Positions 42,500-56,049 of a stretch of 64,000 nucleotides of DNA are shown here, piece after piece. The notes below the pieces were generated by a model. The model did not search any database. It was not told the DNA's origin and saw only the letters and a list, made by a program, of their open reading frames with translations. A program made the translations under genes and the position numbers. The stretch's first letter is position 1; each line of letters starts with the position of its first letter. The stretch comes from Sinohyriopsis cumingii (lineage: Eukaryota > Mollusca > Bivalvia > Unionida > Unionidae): NCBI GenBank assembly GCA_028554795.2, contig CM068835.1, positions 36,164,401 through 36,228,400 of the forward strand, given 5' to 3'.

Positions 42500-45400
42500 G
42501 TCCCTTCAAGGCACTTTTGTTTCAGTGATGTAGGAGTTTTCTTTCTCGCTTCCAAATATTACACCAGATCTACCCATGGAAGAGACCAATTGATAATTGG
42601 ATTTGGTTCTGATTCCTCTTTGCAGCGGTTTATTTTTCGTTGTATTTAAATGGCAACCAATCTCAAGATATAATGTTCTTACTGATTGTTATATGCAGAT
42701 TTTATAAACGAAAGCATTTTCAATGCCTGACCATTAGGCATGGGCATATAGTATTACTCTTGTCTGTCTATCTGACATGGTTAGGTATTGCATATAAGTT
42801 AGTTTTCAGACACACCATAGCCATTGCTTGCAAGTGTAACAGTGTTAGAGTTAACTAATACAATCACTCATAATTACATGCATGTATATGCACTACATTG
42901 ATAAATGTATGTGGGGACTTCTCACTTTATATTTTCATTGATTTTTTTTAATAATAGATTTTCATATTGACAGCAATAATACTTACAATGGGTACAATAT
43001 TTTAATGGTATGGGGAGCTAACTCTTTTTACAAACATCCAAGATATTAGTTCACGAATAAAGTGTTATTTTTTTTGCCATTGGGAGATGTCACAAACGAA
43101 CTTGTGACAAGTCAGATGTTAGAGGGTATGTAGAAATAGACACATACTAGTTAAGACCATGTACATAAATGGTTTGTCAGGGTTTGGAAGAGCCTTTGAA
43201 ATTAATATTTGCATTTGTTTGAAAATTATGTTTGCATGACTCCGGTCTGCCACTAGGTTTACCATTTTGTGTTAACGATGTATTTCCTTCTTTTGTCCAA
43301 CTTAAAGGGTTGAGGAGGACACTTCCACCATTTTCATAGCTATGGAGCTGGGTGCTAACATTACATTTTTGTCTAACCATTTTTACAGTTTGTAGTGTTT
43401 CTTTGTCAACTTCATGGTAATACATTGATTTTCCCTCATTTTCTAAATTCGGTTGAATTAATTTATATTTGTTTCAGATGATGTTAAGTTGTTCTCAACA
43501 GACTCTTTGCATTAATTTTCTAAAACTATAGTTGTAGAGGATTTCAAATCTTTACTTGGACTCCTCCATTGTTTCATAATGAATGTGTTATTATAATTAT
43601 CTTCCAGGATTATCAAACATTAATGCAACATATAAATGAATTTTTAAAAACGACAACTTGAAAATGCATTTGGGTTTTACAGAAATAAAAATATCATTGT
43701 TACCACTGAAAGGGAAAAATGCAAACATAAATTTAAATTAGTAGAGCGAATGGGACATGTAAAGATATAACTGGTGAAACTTTGACAGAGGAAGAGAGAT
43801 GAAAAAGAAAATAAAAAGCTTCTATAAGATATTTCTTGTTGTGAGATGAGCTAAATTATCCAAGTTATTATCAGATCCTTACAGTAATATCTCTACTCAC
43901 TGATGATTGGAATAAACTGCAGAGAAATAAAAATTATTACATGACATCAAGATGTTTTAGATACTTTACTGAGTTGCTATCATTTAGGTTTGGATTACTT
44001 GTTTCTGATTCAACTGCCTGCATCATAGAAGTTAAACACCTCAATTTTAAATGGTCACCCGAGGATAAACAAAACATTCAAAACTATTTCAAATAAATGT
44101 ACACTAGTCATTTTGCAATTTATATGTATTTTCCACTGAAAACAATTTTAGCTACTGATGTTATTAATGGAGTATCAGTACCTTATGTAGCTAAATCTTT
44201 TGGAAAAGAAAAGAAGCTATATCACATACTAAAATAAGTTATCCAAAATCTAAGAAATAAATTTGGTGGTTTTGAAGCCTTGACCTTTTATTGTGTTCAC
44301 GTATCTTTAGGAAGGCAATTTTTAAATTTAAAACATTATCACTATACGTTATTTGCTTGGTATTTGACCAGTTCAAGCAATGCCAGGATCAATGTCGGTA
44401 TGTTCTTCAATCATGCCATCAGGCTTTATGAGCTGCTTCCACTTACAGTCAAGTTTATTTCAAGGTATAAAGTATTAAATTTGATGATTCTAACTTTTGC
44501 CCTGAGAGTCAGCCTATAAGTTTCTTTGTTGTTGATTTATGTACTGTTTCATGTATTCTTTGCATTTTTTATTGTCTTCATTCTATTTGTAGGGTATACT
44601 TATTTTCTTCTCCCCACAATCTGTTGTACTCATAAGTACAGTGGTTTGAAATAGAAACCAGTTGGGTCAACCCCTTTTATGTCATTTTCTATTTTGCATT
44701 TTGAATATATAATAGAATCTATCATTTATATTTTTCACCTTATTTCAATTAATTTTTCCTGTGATATTTTAAGACTGCTAACATAATTGGATGATCAGTT
44801 GAAGCTGTTTATATAAAGGTCATTTGAAATAATTGTGTTGATTATTCTTTTAAGTATCCTTAAAAAATCACATTTACATTTACCTGATTCATTCGTTGCA
44901 ACTCAAAGTGGAGAAAGGAAAACAAGAAATGCCAAATGTTGTCTAATCACCACAGAAGGCAACATCACAAAAAAATGGGAGAAAAAACCCACACAGAGTT
45001 GAACTTGGAAGACAAAATGGGTCAAATTAAAATGAATTTAAAAGAGCAAGAGTGAAGAAATTAAAACAGATTAAGGTAATACTGCAGCATCGCAAGACAA
45101 CAGAAGCTAGTTTAGCAAAAACAACAAAATTCATTAATGGATATATGTCTCGCTGTCATATGCTTGGCATTGATGCGTACAGCAACTTCAGTCACTCACA
45201 AACCAGTTATGCCTGGTAATCAGCTACCAGGTAAATTAGTTACTTATGAAAAGAACATACCAATCCAGTTCAAGGAATAATATGATCAAACCGAACAGTA
45301 TCGTAAGTAAAGTAAACTTTCATAGTACGTAATAAATGGCATGTAAGACAAACAACATGCCTAACACCATGTAACAATTACTTCACTTCTTACAGTCAGT

Positions 45401-45935
45401 TAAAGCATGCTTTTCAAAAGATATTTAAGATGTTGGTAAGTCGAAGAAAGTACATGGAAGTTACTGAAGTCGTTAAGTTGATTTTTCAAATTCCATTAAG
45501 CCAGCTTACAATTTAACTTCTTCATAGCACACAAGATCCTACCAGACAAATAATTCAATAATTAAATAGCGCCAACAATGAATACTAATGAACCTAAGGA
45601 TAAAAGCATAGCATGGATGAACTCAAAATTATATTTCAGTGTTCAGATTTAAAGTGAAAAAGTCATCAAAGAGAGGACTTTAAAAAATATACCCAAACAA
45701 TCAAATTAGTATGAAAAATGTATTTCAAATCCTAATTCTAACGTGTCAAATGCAACTGCACCAACTTGGTATATGTTGTAAAGGAAACAAAATTAAGAAT
45801 AAGTTGGTTTAAGGGATCGAACATTACTGATGTGTCTAAAAACAAACTTGGATATAATTTAAAAACCTGGGTTGAAGTTAGCATTGCAACTGTAAGATGT
45901 GTGTTGCAGCTGCTGCTTTTGGAGATGCATGAATA
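42500..45935. other. Intergenic AT-rich DNA
   Basis: Apart from the frame at 43177-43425 I see no gene. From about 44880 the plus strand becomes A-rich, with short interrupted coding-like runs. Confidence 0.4.
43177..43425 (-). other. Unassigned 82-codon open frame
   Basis: The minus-strand frame reads MYYHEVDKETLQTVKMV through KGSSKP and is open a further 13 codons upstream. It is hydrophilic, rich in Ser, Asn and Thr, and lacks any motif. There is no convincing splice site or poly(A) signal. Could be a decayed exon or chance. Confidence 0.2.
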
Positions 45936-45939
45936 GCAA

Positions 45940-46345
45940 CTGAATTAATCATCCCTCTGGTTTACAATGGAATTTGGTACAACTTTAATTAGGATGTTGG
46001 CTACAATTAATCATCCCTCTAGTTTACAGTGGGTTTTGGTACAACTATAATTAGGATGTTGGCTACAAATAATTATCCCTATGTACAACTATAATTCGGA
46101 TGTTGACTACAATGAATCATCCCTCTGGTTTACAGTGGGTTTTGGTACAACTTTAATTAGGATTTTGGCTACAATTAATCATCCTCTGGTTTACAGTCGG
46201 TTTTGGTACAACTATAATTAGGATGTTGGCTACAATTAATCATCCCTCTGGTTTACAGTGGGATTTGGTACAACTTTAATTAGGATGTTGACTACAATTA
46301 ATCATCCCTCGGGTTTACAGTGGGTTTTGGTACAACTTTAATTAG
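45940..46345. repeat. Minisatellite of about 62 bp, six units, split by an LTR
   Basis: The unit contains attaatcatccctctggtt, tacagtgggttttggtacaa and ctttaattaggatgttggct. One unit lacks its middle. The array resumes for about 25 bp at 47658 after the inserted LTR. Confidence 0.92.
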
Positions 46346-47657
46346 TGTCAAATCCAGTCCCAACCCGGCTTCATCCTGTGATGACCATTGATTGGGACTG
46401 GATAAGGGAAGACACCAAAAGCAACTGCGTTTACAAGATGTTTATTTATAAATGCAATTTAAATATTAACTAATCTGACACCATTATAAACAAAAAGATA
46501 AGGAAAATTATAAAGTTCCTAACATGGAACTATCAACGATTAACTCAACGAGTAAAAAATATAAACTCAAAACATGAATTTAACAAATGGAATTTTAAAG
46601 CAAACGTGAGTTCCTATCACTGATCAACAAAATAAAAGTGACCTACACCCCAATATAAAGAGTCTTGAATGTATCGTTCAAATAACGATATAGAAAAGCA
46701 GATAAATTGAACGTATCGTTCAAACAACGATTTTGATAAGAATGTAAATTTGAACGTATCGTTCATAAAACAATATTGAAAAGCGGTGTAAATTACGAAC
46801 CTATCGATCGTTCACATAACGATATAGCAATAGGGATGAATGAAATTACGAACCTATCGATCGTAAGCCGATATTGAAATACGTGTAATTATGAACCTAT
46901 CGATGGTTCACATAACGATAGAGCAATAGGAATGAATGAAATTACTAACTTATCGATCGTTCACATAACGATATAACAATAGGAATGAATGAAATTATGA
47001 AATGCATTTGTGGAAATAACATGGAACACTATAACCATTGTGGCGCCCATTTGATGTCCAAGATGTTCCGGTTCCACGCGCTCTAGAGTCTATGGTCAGA
47101 GAAGCACCCACGCACGGTCTGCTCCTCTCAGTCTATTGTAGGATCCCTCGAGAACCTTCACATCACAGACCCGAAGGTCGCGAAGCCCTGGTCCCTCGCA
47201 CTGAGAAAACCAGTATACTCTTCCGATCCAACGTCACCATAACACAGCGTATACGTCACACGAAACCACACAGAGTTCTGTGACTTCACATCAAACCATT
47301 ATAAGGCACGGCATAAGGCATGGCGGCATGTATAAGGCAGGTATAATGCAGCTCTACAGCTGGAGATTTGCTTCCGTAAAGGGGTAAGCTTCGTGACAAA
47401 ACTGCGTAATGTGATTTGGTTATAGAGAATTTGCTCTATATGTACACTAGCTGTGGCAGATATGCGCAGCTAGGTACTTCGATTTCCCGCTGCCGGCAAT
47501 TTGCACGTGCAGGGGTCCGAGTTTCGCTCAGGATTTCGAAATAACTAGAGCCGAAAAAATATACCACCATCGGGTGACGTTGTATGCGGCAACGAAACCC
47601 GAGTACATTTTTGACAACATATACATATTGATATACCTGGTACACAATTTTGTGACA
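46346..47657. mobile_element. Solo LTR, 1312 bp, inserted in the minisatellite
   Basis: It begins TGTCA and ends TGACA, the TG...CA form of retroviral-type LTRs. A perfect 5-bp target duplication, ATTAG, flanks it (46341-46345 and 47658-47662). No internal coding region is present, as expected from recombination between the two LTRs of a full element. The family (Gypsy, BEL or Copia) cannot be told. The left half holds an internal repeat array (about 46670-47010). The right part is GC-richer. The crisp duplication suggests a moderate to young age. Confidence 0.8.
46670..47010. repeat. Internal repeat array of the solo LTR
   Basis: Six related units carry inverted motifs of the form tatcgttcaaataacgata or tatcgatcgttcacataacg, spaced by about 55-75 bp. 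The later units share gcaataggaatgaatgaaatta. Confidence 0.85.
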
Positions 47658-47899
47658 ATTAGGATGTTGGCTACAACTTTCTAGAAAAAGTCAATACACA
47701 ACAAAGTTTTGAAATTCGAGGAGATTGTAACTGTAACTTTCGGTTGTATGCATTTCTCTGTACAGATGCAAAGCAATATTAGGCTCCCTGAAAAAGAGAT
47801 CGATTACAAGTTGAGGTGGTCTAGTAAAATTAACTGACTTAGTCATTTTGTGCACAAATGACTTGATTGGAACATGCATAAGTTTTTGGTTGATAATAA

Positions 47900-50800
47900 T
47901 TTAAAATATATTATAACATGCAAAAACCAAATAGACAATATCATATATTATGTTGAACAGAGCAATAACGAATAAGCAAACAAAATACGAGTTGCAAAAG
48001 AGACTGATTGCAACAATAAATGGATTTTAGATGCTCATCACTTATATTACAAGAGGCTTAATATTTTATATAAAGCACGACAAAACAGTACAAACAAGAG
48101 CAATGAAATACTAACAATTCAGCTGTACAGACAAGCCAATGAACGAGGCAAAATCTGAACGAGACAATTAAAAATAAAGAAACTCTGAATGAATACCGTA
48201 ATTTGCAATCAAAGAACTATTAAAGAAAGCATTAAATAAAGAAATCCAACAAAACGATCAAGATATTTTAACCTTAATCATTTTTACAGGTGCCAAAATA
48301 ACTGGAAGAGATGATAGCTACTTTCACTAAAGCCATATGCCAACTGCAAGAAAAGAATGATTTAACCGAAATATAAAATTACAGAGACACAAAAAGAAAA
48401 TAAAGATGACATGATTAACTCTAGAAAACATTTAGCTAAAGCCCTATTCTCGATTTTGATGACAAAATCAAATTGCTTAAGGATCAAATTAGCTTAATGA
48501 TAGAACAGAACAATCTTAAACAACTGAATATGTTGATAACAAACTAGTTAACCATATAGGCGTGGAACTATGTAGTAATGTCAAATTAGACAAAAGAATA
48601 AAACGAACAGGAAAGATTTAATTGATCTGGATAAAAAAATTTCCAAAATATGAAGAGGCATTCATAGATAAAGTAGATACAAGACTCTCGGACTAAACTG
48701 AAGAAAATAAACCAAGTTAGACTAGCGAGAGGGCCACAATGAAAGCTGAATTAAACATAGAAATGTGTACAAGAGTGTTTTAATAAGCATTGCAGTTGAG
48801 GAAATTTAAAATTTAATGATAAATTGATACCTGGATAAATAATGCGCCATAAGCTTCTTTTTCCTTGAAGATTGTATTCGATAATATAATATGTTAATAC
48901 ATACAATGCCTTTTTTAATCGTCTTGTAGAATTATTGCAGATTATGGAAGATTGAAAAAGCTTGAACAGCATTAAGAAGTTAGTGTTGGGACTGGTCGAC
49001 CTGGTGTCAAGATAATGTGACTGGGTGGGACATCATCTACATGTCTGCGGCATGATGCCTCAGGTCCAGAAATCACTATAAACTGCCACACTGCAGACAT
49101 CGTAGCGATATGACTGAAAAATTTTTAAAATTATTAAAGCTATGTTAAAATCCAAATCACACACACTCACACACTGTTTTTTTAAATACCGGTTAATGTG
49201 AAGGTTAAAAGGCAGGTACATAATGTAGTGGTACACAACTTCGGTGGATAACTTGATAAAGACATAACAATTTCTAAGGGTAATGACGATCTTTTCTAAT
49301 TTAATGACTACATGATTTTCATGACTTAATATATGTGTTGTCACCAGCGTCTGTAAGAACAAACAAAAAAAGAATAAGATATCATGAATGACAAATTGAG
49401 AACGTTAATATCAGGAGCGGCAAATATGTAAAAACAATGATGGTACAAAACCTCTTTCGTTGTCACTATAAGAACATAAATGTAAAACACCACATGACGT
49501 TCAGATACTGACATATCATTGCCCAATTTGTCGTTCTGTTCTTCTTGAAGATTTGAGATTTTCCATTACCGTGGCAAACGCCTCTTAAGTAATGGAAGCT
49601 GGTAATCCTGAAAATACCAATCGAAAAATAGTTGTCTCCAGTATAATACGATTACATCAGATTCAGTGACTCAATCCGTTAGCGTTAACTATATGTACAG
49701 ACACCGAATTATGTTCTGCGACAATAACCATAAGAGCCAATTACTGACATAGCGGCTAATACGACCTTAGCAAATTTTACACGTGATTCGCCACGAATGA
49801 GTTTACAACATATTTTGGTACTGTGTAAGTTATATAGACGAGCTGTTCAGAGCAATTGTAAATCCGGCGAGTGAAAAGATGACGATTACTGTGGAAGGAT
49901 TACCAAATATGTTTTATTCTCAGGGGCATACATTCGGGCACTAGCTTCAAGAAGCAATCAATTATTTATTTTCCGAGCAACAAAATTGTACGGCACTCCA
50001 TGATGTAAGTGTTAACTGTTTCTATATCGATCACCAGTGTATCTTGCTTAATTTGAGAAGTGCATATGAGAACAGAATGCATGATATGTGTCATAAAATA
50101 TATAATGCTCGAAAAAGGCATACTGATAAACCGAAAAGAGAGCGTAAATGCACACAAAATGTGTGTTTATTTTGTGTCTGATAATTAGGAATATATTCAG
50201 AGCACTAGGAGGATATCTATACTGTTTTCAAGAGCGTTGTGTATACAGGACTGTTGTTTAAATTAACAGATGAATTATATTTTGTGATTTCAGCTGGACT
50301 TGAGTGTCATGGATGTAATGCGAATGGTGCAGTTGAGCAAGATGGTACACAAACATAGAAAATTAATATAAGACCTGAAGGAAAGAGTAATGTTTATGAC
50401 AAATCATTATAAATTTGCAACAAATAATCCACGTGAGAAATGAATTGATAACTGTGTTATCCTAACGATGACAGAGTGAAACAATGTAGGATATTAAAGA
50501 TACATTGAAAAAGGATAAGATAACATGTTGCGATAACAACTTTGACTATATTTCTAAAACAGTAAAATAAAGCTTAAGCAGAAAAACTGCACACTTGTAT
50601 TCGACCTAATGAGCAAATTAAAGGGTACTGAAACAAATGGAAAGGGTATTTGGTCCGGTTGTGAAATTAGCAATGGTGTTTGCTAATTTTGTGCAAATCA
50701 GATACTGTGATCAGACCATAAACTCTCCATACATGGTTTTGACATATCGATCTAAGATTTCAATATAAAGAACTATCGCAAGTGAAACCACAACAAAGTT

Positions 50801-51400
50801 AAAATGGGGAACTTTCTTGATTACGTCGGTGTTAACTGTAAATATATAAAATCTTATATCTTTTTTAAGACAGCGAGAGAAACAGCCACCTCTTTTGGTA
50901 CCCGCATAGAGCTTTGATATGACATTTAAGTAGGCATAAACACGAAATAATTTCTTTGGAAAAGCATCATTACACGATGATCTGTGGTGTTTAAAACCGT
51001 CGAAAGACAAGGTTTGCACTAGATTTAATACAAATCGAACATAAGAAGCCCTTAACTATGTCTTTATCTTCCCACCCTTATATACAAAAATACCTACTGG
51101 AGGAATGGGCTTTTTTATATAGCTGACCATGTAATTACAATAGATCCTGATGACAGATCAAAGAAGTGGTTTTAACTTCTCATTATCAGTACTGTGTTTT
51201 TGACCGAAGACTGTGCCAACACCGAACATGTAAAAAAATGAAGTCAACCAACCTAACCAGGATAGCATTGAGTGTTAGACATCACATAATAGATGTGAGG
51301 GCGATAGTACAAAAATACAATTCTATCAAAAATGACCTGCGTGAGAATGTTAGGTTTTAAATGGCCTTTAACTCTACATATAAGAAGGCAATGAAAACAT
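47900..51400. other. Decayed coding-like region of unknown origin
   Basis: Several stretches read like former protein. Examples on the plus strand are DQISLMIEQNNLKQ (about 48485-48530), EGLPNMFYSQGHTFG (about 49890-49945) and IIDVRAIVQKYNSIKNDL (about 51287-51340). The composition is Lys/Asn/Ile-rich and partly coiled-coil-like. No family was recognised. It may be a fossil of a large mobile or virus-like element, clearly broken. A SINE-2 fragment is nested in it. Confidence 0.3.
48966..49174 (+). mobile_element. SINE-2 family copy, 5'-truncated
   Basis: It starts at acagcattaag within the family and ends with aaaatccaaatcacac and (AC)n. Confidence 0.82.
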
Positions 51401-53230
51401 GATCGAGGAAAACCATTGTAGCGCTTATGGGTGAAGAGATAATTTAAAAGCTGAAACTAAACAAACAAAATAAGTTTTAAAGCGTTTAGAAACACGCATC
51501 ATGGCAGAGTTGTTCAGTAACCATATGGAAGTTTATTAGCATTATCAACCAAATATCATTACAACTTAATGCCACCTTATTCAACGTAATATTGTACAGC
51601 TGATGATGGTATAATCTAATAAATTTATCTCTTCATGTTGTAAAGTTTTGCTTAAACGATAATATTTCACGACGTAAATATACATTTTTTCCATGCATTC
51701 TTTCTAAAGTTCTCAGTTCTAAATTCAATGGCATTACTTCTTAAACCACTTCATTCTTATGTAGGCATGCCATATAATTCGTCTTTGAAAAGTCCTTATG
51801 CTTTATTCGTAGTATAAACATCGAATAAAGTATCGTTTTGTAATCACTTGTGTCACAAAACTGGATGTTATATTTTATATTTTATGTCACGGTGAAAGCT
51901 TTATCATTTCCGCGCAAATAAACTGCATTAGTCAAATTTAGCGTTATGGAAAATATACATCACTGTCAAAATATATTTGTAAACATTATAATCTTTCTTG
52001 TATGACTGCATGTCAACAACGTCTGCATTGAAATGATTACATGCATGAACGACGCAAGGATTTTTGGAAATAAACCTTTACAATACTTGCTTTTTCAATG
52101 TGTAGGCAGATTATTCAATTAACCATTCTTTTCATTCAATATATTTTATTATGTGTTTCTCCCGTTTAAATTTTACATCCAGCAGGCTGATAGTTGTACA
52201 AGCAGCTGGACTTTCTGGATCATATTATATAAACATAACATATTCTCTTTTATCAGTCATTTATTTTATAATTATAACTACATTTAAAACAACTTATTTT
52301 ATAACCAAGTCCAACGTTTTGGAAGAATTAGTATTGAGTTTTGTCCCACCTTTGTAGCAATAACAAAGCACAAATCTCAATATCTGTCAGTAGTATTTAT
52401 TGTTGAATGTGGAAGGGAAAAATCATTGTCTAATGTAGCTTGCTTGAAAAATAGCATGCGAGTGAACAAAACATTAGTTTGGAACCTTTTTCAAATTGTC
52501 TTTATATTACACTTGATGAACTTCTAACTCCTCGAAAAAAAAAACATGTTACCTGTCTAATATAATTAACCTTAGAAAAGGAGACATTTTGAGTTGACAT
52601 TAAAAGATTCAATAATTGTACAAACTGTTTCTGTGAGAAAGAAGTGATAGGTATTAGATGTTGAAGTTCCAGATTTGAATTAATACCCAGTCAAGTGTAA
52701 ATGTTATATATTCATTTAATATCTGCATACTACTTGATTCAATCTATTTTTAATCCCAGCCGTTTGATGATCTTTGACGATGATTTATAATTTTCAAACC
52801 GCACTCTCTTGTCTGTCGATTCCTGCAGGTTTCCAGTTGAAATGATTTTGTGCACTTTGTTGCTCATGGAGACAGAATTTGCTGTTTCATTCGTCGAATT
52901 GGCCGGCATGTTGTTTCAAGTCACTCAACTGACATTAACCCCATTGAAACCGACAGGTTTCAGGCTAGGAGTCCCAGGAGCAAGTTGAATTTCAGTGATG
53001 TGAACTATCTACACAGAGGTATTAAGGCACACTTGATGTTTCGCATCTCTTGTAGTTTTAATCAATTTCCAGAAGTCCTTTCTCACCAATATCATCTCAT
53101 ACTGACAACGAATGAACGACGGCTAACTGGTGTGTCCACTAAATAAAGAAGTTTAGGTCGCCTATAACGGCAGTTGAACCTAAACATAAAAGTCGTAGAC
53201 ATCGTTAGTCTGGTAATATTGTCGGTATAA
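51400..53230. other. Intergenic DNA, no gene recognised
   Basis: AT-rich. The frame 52850-53146 is open for 98 codons but has no known motif. Confidence 0.45.
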
Positions 53231-53234
53231 TACT

Positions 53235-53416
53235 AATTTCAGCACACGATAGGCTATACATTACGGTCATTATAACTGTTGGAGGAAGAACTCGGCGAAA
53301 ACCCCTTGTAAGTTTTCTCATATATCCACCTTGGATGAGCCCGAGACTCGAACCCGCGCGATCAGAGGTGAGATCGAATTATTCGGTGCTTTAGACCACC
53401 CCATCACCAGGGGCGC
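53235..53416 (-). mobile_element. SINE-1 family copy, minus strand, diverged and tail-truncated
   Basis: Read on the minus strand it shows the tRNA-like head with ggtctaaagcacc, ctcgggctca-type B box text, and ends at tatagcctatcgtgtgctgaaa. The (AAC)n tail is missing. Confidence 0.75.
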
Positions 53417-53742
53417 TTCTAAAGCCTCTGCATTCACCCACAAGCTTAATTATACGGTTAAACGTCGACCTTAAATAATGTAAATTTTCCTTTTCGAAGT
53501 TTATGAAATGGGTAATTTCATTTTTACTTATTCCTTGTAAGTCGGATTTATGAAAATGTCATACAACTATTGTTTCAGTGTTACTATTTAAACACAATAG
53601 TCAATAACGTTTTATAAACACAACGTAGCTTGCATTGTATCGATATATGGCAACATATCAGCCATACGAAATGCATATCAGGCAACAAACATGTTAATAA
53701 TTTTATGCTATTTATAAAACCTATTCAACAATCGATTAATAC

Positions 53743-53776
53743 CGTGTGTGTGTGTGTGTGCGTATGTGTGTGTGTT
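53743..53776. repeat. (TG)n microsatellite
   Basis: gtgtgtgtgtgtgtgtgcgtatgtgtgtgtg. Confidence 0.95.
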
Positions 53777-54216
53777 TTTTTTATCGCTCTACCTCACTTA
53801 AATTTAATCTAACTCTTTCATCATCATTACCTTCCAATATATAAACTGTGTAATATCCACGACCACTCTTAGATGTATATACGATACCTTGTTTAACGCT
53901 TATCATCTTTTCTGTTTTGTTTTGTTTTTCCTGCTGTCACATTTAACAGTTTCTATTTATACATTGAAATACATATATATTAATCAAAGGAGCAGCTATA
54001 GTAGCCAAATGGACGACGATTGCCAGTCACTGTCTTCATATAAAAATATGCACAGCGGCTGATGAAAGTGGTGGTGATCATTTTTAATGTTATTACTGTG
54101 AGGAATATCGTCACACAAGCTTTGGGGCATATTGTTTCTAGTTACTCTTCACCGCCAAAGCCAAAACTTGACCAGGAAACATTAAAATAATGATTTTGCT
54201 TTAAATGACTTGATTC

Positions 54217-54343
54217 ACTTCTCGTGGGTCATGGTTCTTTCCGGGGTTTTCCCTGGTTCTTCCTCCACCATTTATACTGGCCGCCATGTATAGCCTATCT
54301 TGTGCTGAAAAATGGCGTTAAACCCTACTACAACAACAACAAA
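54217..54343 (+). mobile_element. SINE-1 family copy, 5'-truncated
   Basis: Only the 3' half from acttctcgtgggtc to the (AAC)n tail remains. Confidence 0.85.
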
Positions 54344-54525
54344 GGAACACAATACCCTTGTTAATGTATTCTTTATCCTCTTAAGGTCAAGGTTTTCTTC
54401 TTTATGTAGACGTGTTTATGCAAGCGTGAGTCAAGCAGCAAGCACATGCTTCGTGTCACGTAAGATATTATATTCAAAATTTAACAAGTTTGCGAGTTAT
54501 CTGCATTCTTATACGTATGCGCATA

Positions 54526-54528
<3 letters not shown>

Positions 54529-54558
<30 letters not shown>
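54529..54558. repeat. (TC)n microsatellite
   Basis: About fifteen tc units. Confidence 0.95.
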
Positions 54559-54559
<1 letters not shown>

Positions 54560-54879
54560 GAACAACGGTTTATTGAATCTGTCCCATTTTTAATGTTTGA
54601 CTTTGTCTCAACTGTAATGTTCACATCTCAGTCTCTAGCTATGTTTATTAATCAGGTATACTTCTTATTACTCTGTAGGCCTATCAGAGTGTGTCCAAAC
54701 TCCGAGGAAGATAATGGGGAATCAGGAGTCAGATTAGGTTCATGGAGATAGCTGTAAAATGTCTATACTTTATCAGACAGGTGAATACGAACTATTTCAT
54801 CACTTTCAATCTGATTTGAATTTTCACTTTCTTTCCTCTGTAAATAGTTACTGTTTTGATTTATTGATTATGTAGCTGT

Positions 54880-55016
54880 TACTAGGTGATGGTTGATTTT
54901 TACCAAGCACAGATTGCAGTCAGGTGGTGGTTGATTTATTACCAAGCACAGATTGCAGTCAGAAGCTATTATCAGGTGGTAGTTGATTTATTACCAAGCA
55001 CAGACTGCAATCATTA
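54880..55016. repeat. Tandem repeat, three units of about 38-52 bp
   Basis: ggtggtggttgatttattac followed by caagcacagattgcagtca is repeated. The third unit has a 13-bp lead (gaagctattatca). Confidence 0.9.
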
Positions 55017-55649
55017 TTAAATAGTTAACTTTAGTTACCACATATATTGTTTTACTGTTCAGTGTCATCATGCTTTCCAGGTCAAAATTGGTATTTGTAA
55101 GTATAACAATATCTGCATTATACATTGTTTCTTCGTATAAATCGATGAATATCATTTCCGCAAAGTTTCTTAGGTCCAATAGTTATATGTTTGGTTTCAA
55201 TGTGGTTTCAGAAATATTTAAGAACGTTTCAGTAAACTTATTAATGATATCATCAATGGAATCTGAATCCTTTATAAAAGCAAATTCCTGTTCCAGTGTA
55301 CATGTATTTACACCAGTGATCCTGTATTTCTAAATAGTTAGTTTCTACGGTAATTGCTCCCAAACGGTAAATGAACGTTCAGCCCTTATTAACCAGTGAT
55401 CAAAGCAAAATGGGGGACATACTTTCTAATATGTTATAACATCAAATGTACATGTAGTTATGAAGTCATACTATGTGGTTGGAATATTGGCGTAATACGG
55501 GTAAATGACGCCAGGGCGACGATGATGGCCCAAAGTGGTTTTGGTACCCAAGACCTCTGGCGCCCGGGGAGCAACTGACCCGTCCGCTTCCCCCCACAAG
55601 TACGCTGCTGGCTTGCAGCGAATCAAGTGGAATCAGAGACAATGTTTTT

Positions 55650-55652
<3 letters not shown>

Positions 55653-55692
<40 letters not shown>
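55653..55692. repeat. (CA)n microsatellite
   Basis: About nineteen ca units, next to a GC-rich 120-bp patch (55510-55620) of unknown nature. Confidence 0.95.
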
Positions 55693-55694
<2 letters not shown>

Positions 55695-55945
55695 ATATGA
55701 TTTTGTTCGATATACGAGATGCATCAAGCACAAAGTAATAAAGATCACCAATCAGTAAATATCCGTTTTAGAATCGACAGCAGCTTTAAGTCTCACATTA
55801 AGATATATTCAATGTCCGATTGATGACTTCATGTATTAAGTATGAAGTCCCAATGGAAATGATTTGCCCATAGAAAAAATATGTCAACACTTATAGTTCA
55901 CCTTTCTCAACTATTAAATCTGATAACCGTTTATAAACTATGCCT

Positions 55946-55950
<5 letters not shown>

Positions 55951-56042
<92 letters not shown>
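55951..56042. repeat. Long (TA)n tract
   Basis: About 45 uninterrupted ta units. Open frames across it are artefacts. Confidence 0.97.
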
Positions 56043-56044
<2 letters not shown>

Positions 56045-56049
56045 TAATC

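Noticed and set aside
47038-47283. 81-codon ORF in the GC-richer part of the solo LTR
   Set aside because: It lies wholly inside the LTR and shows no protein motif.
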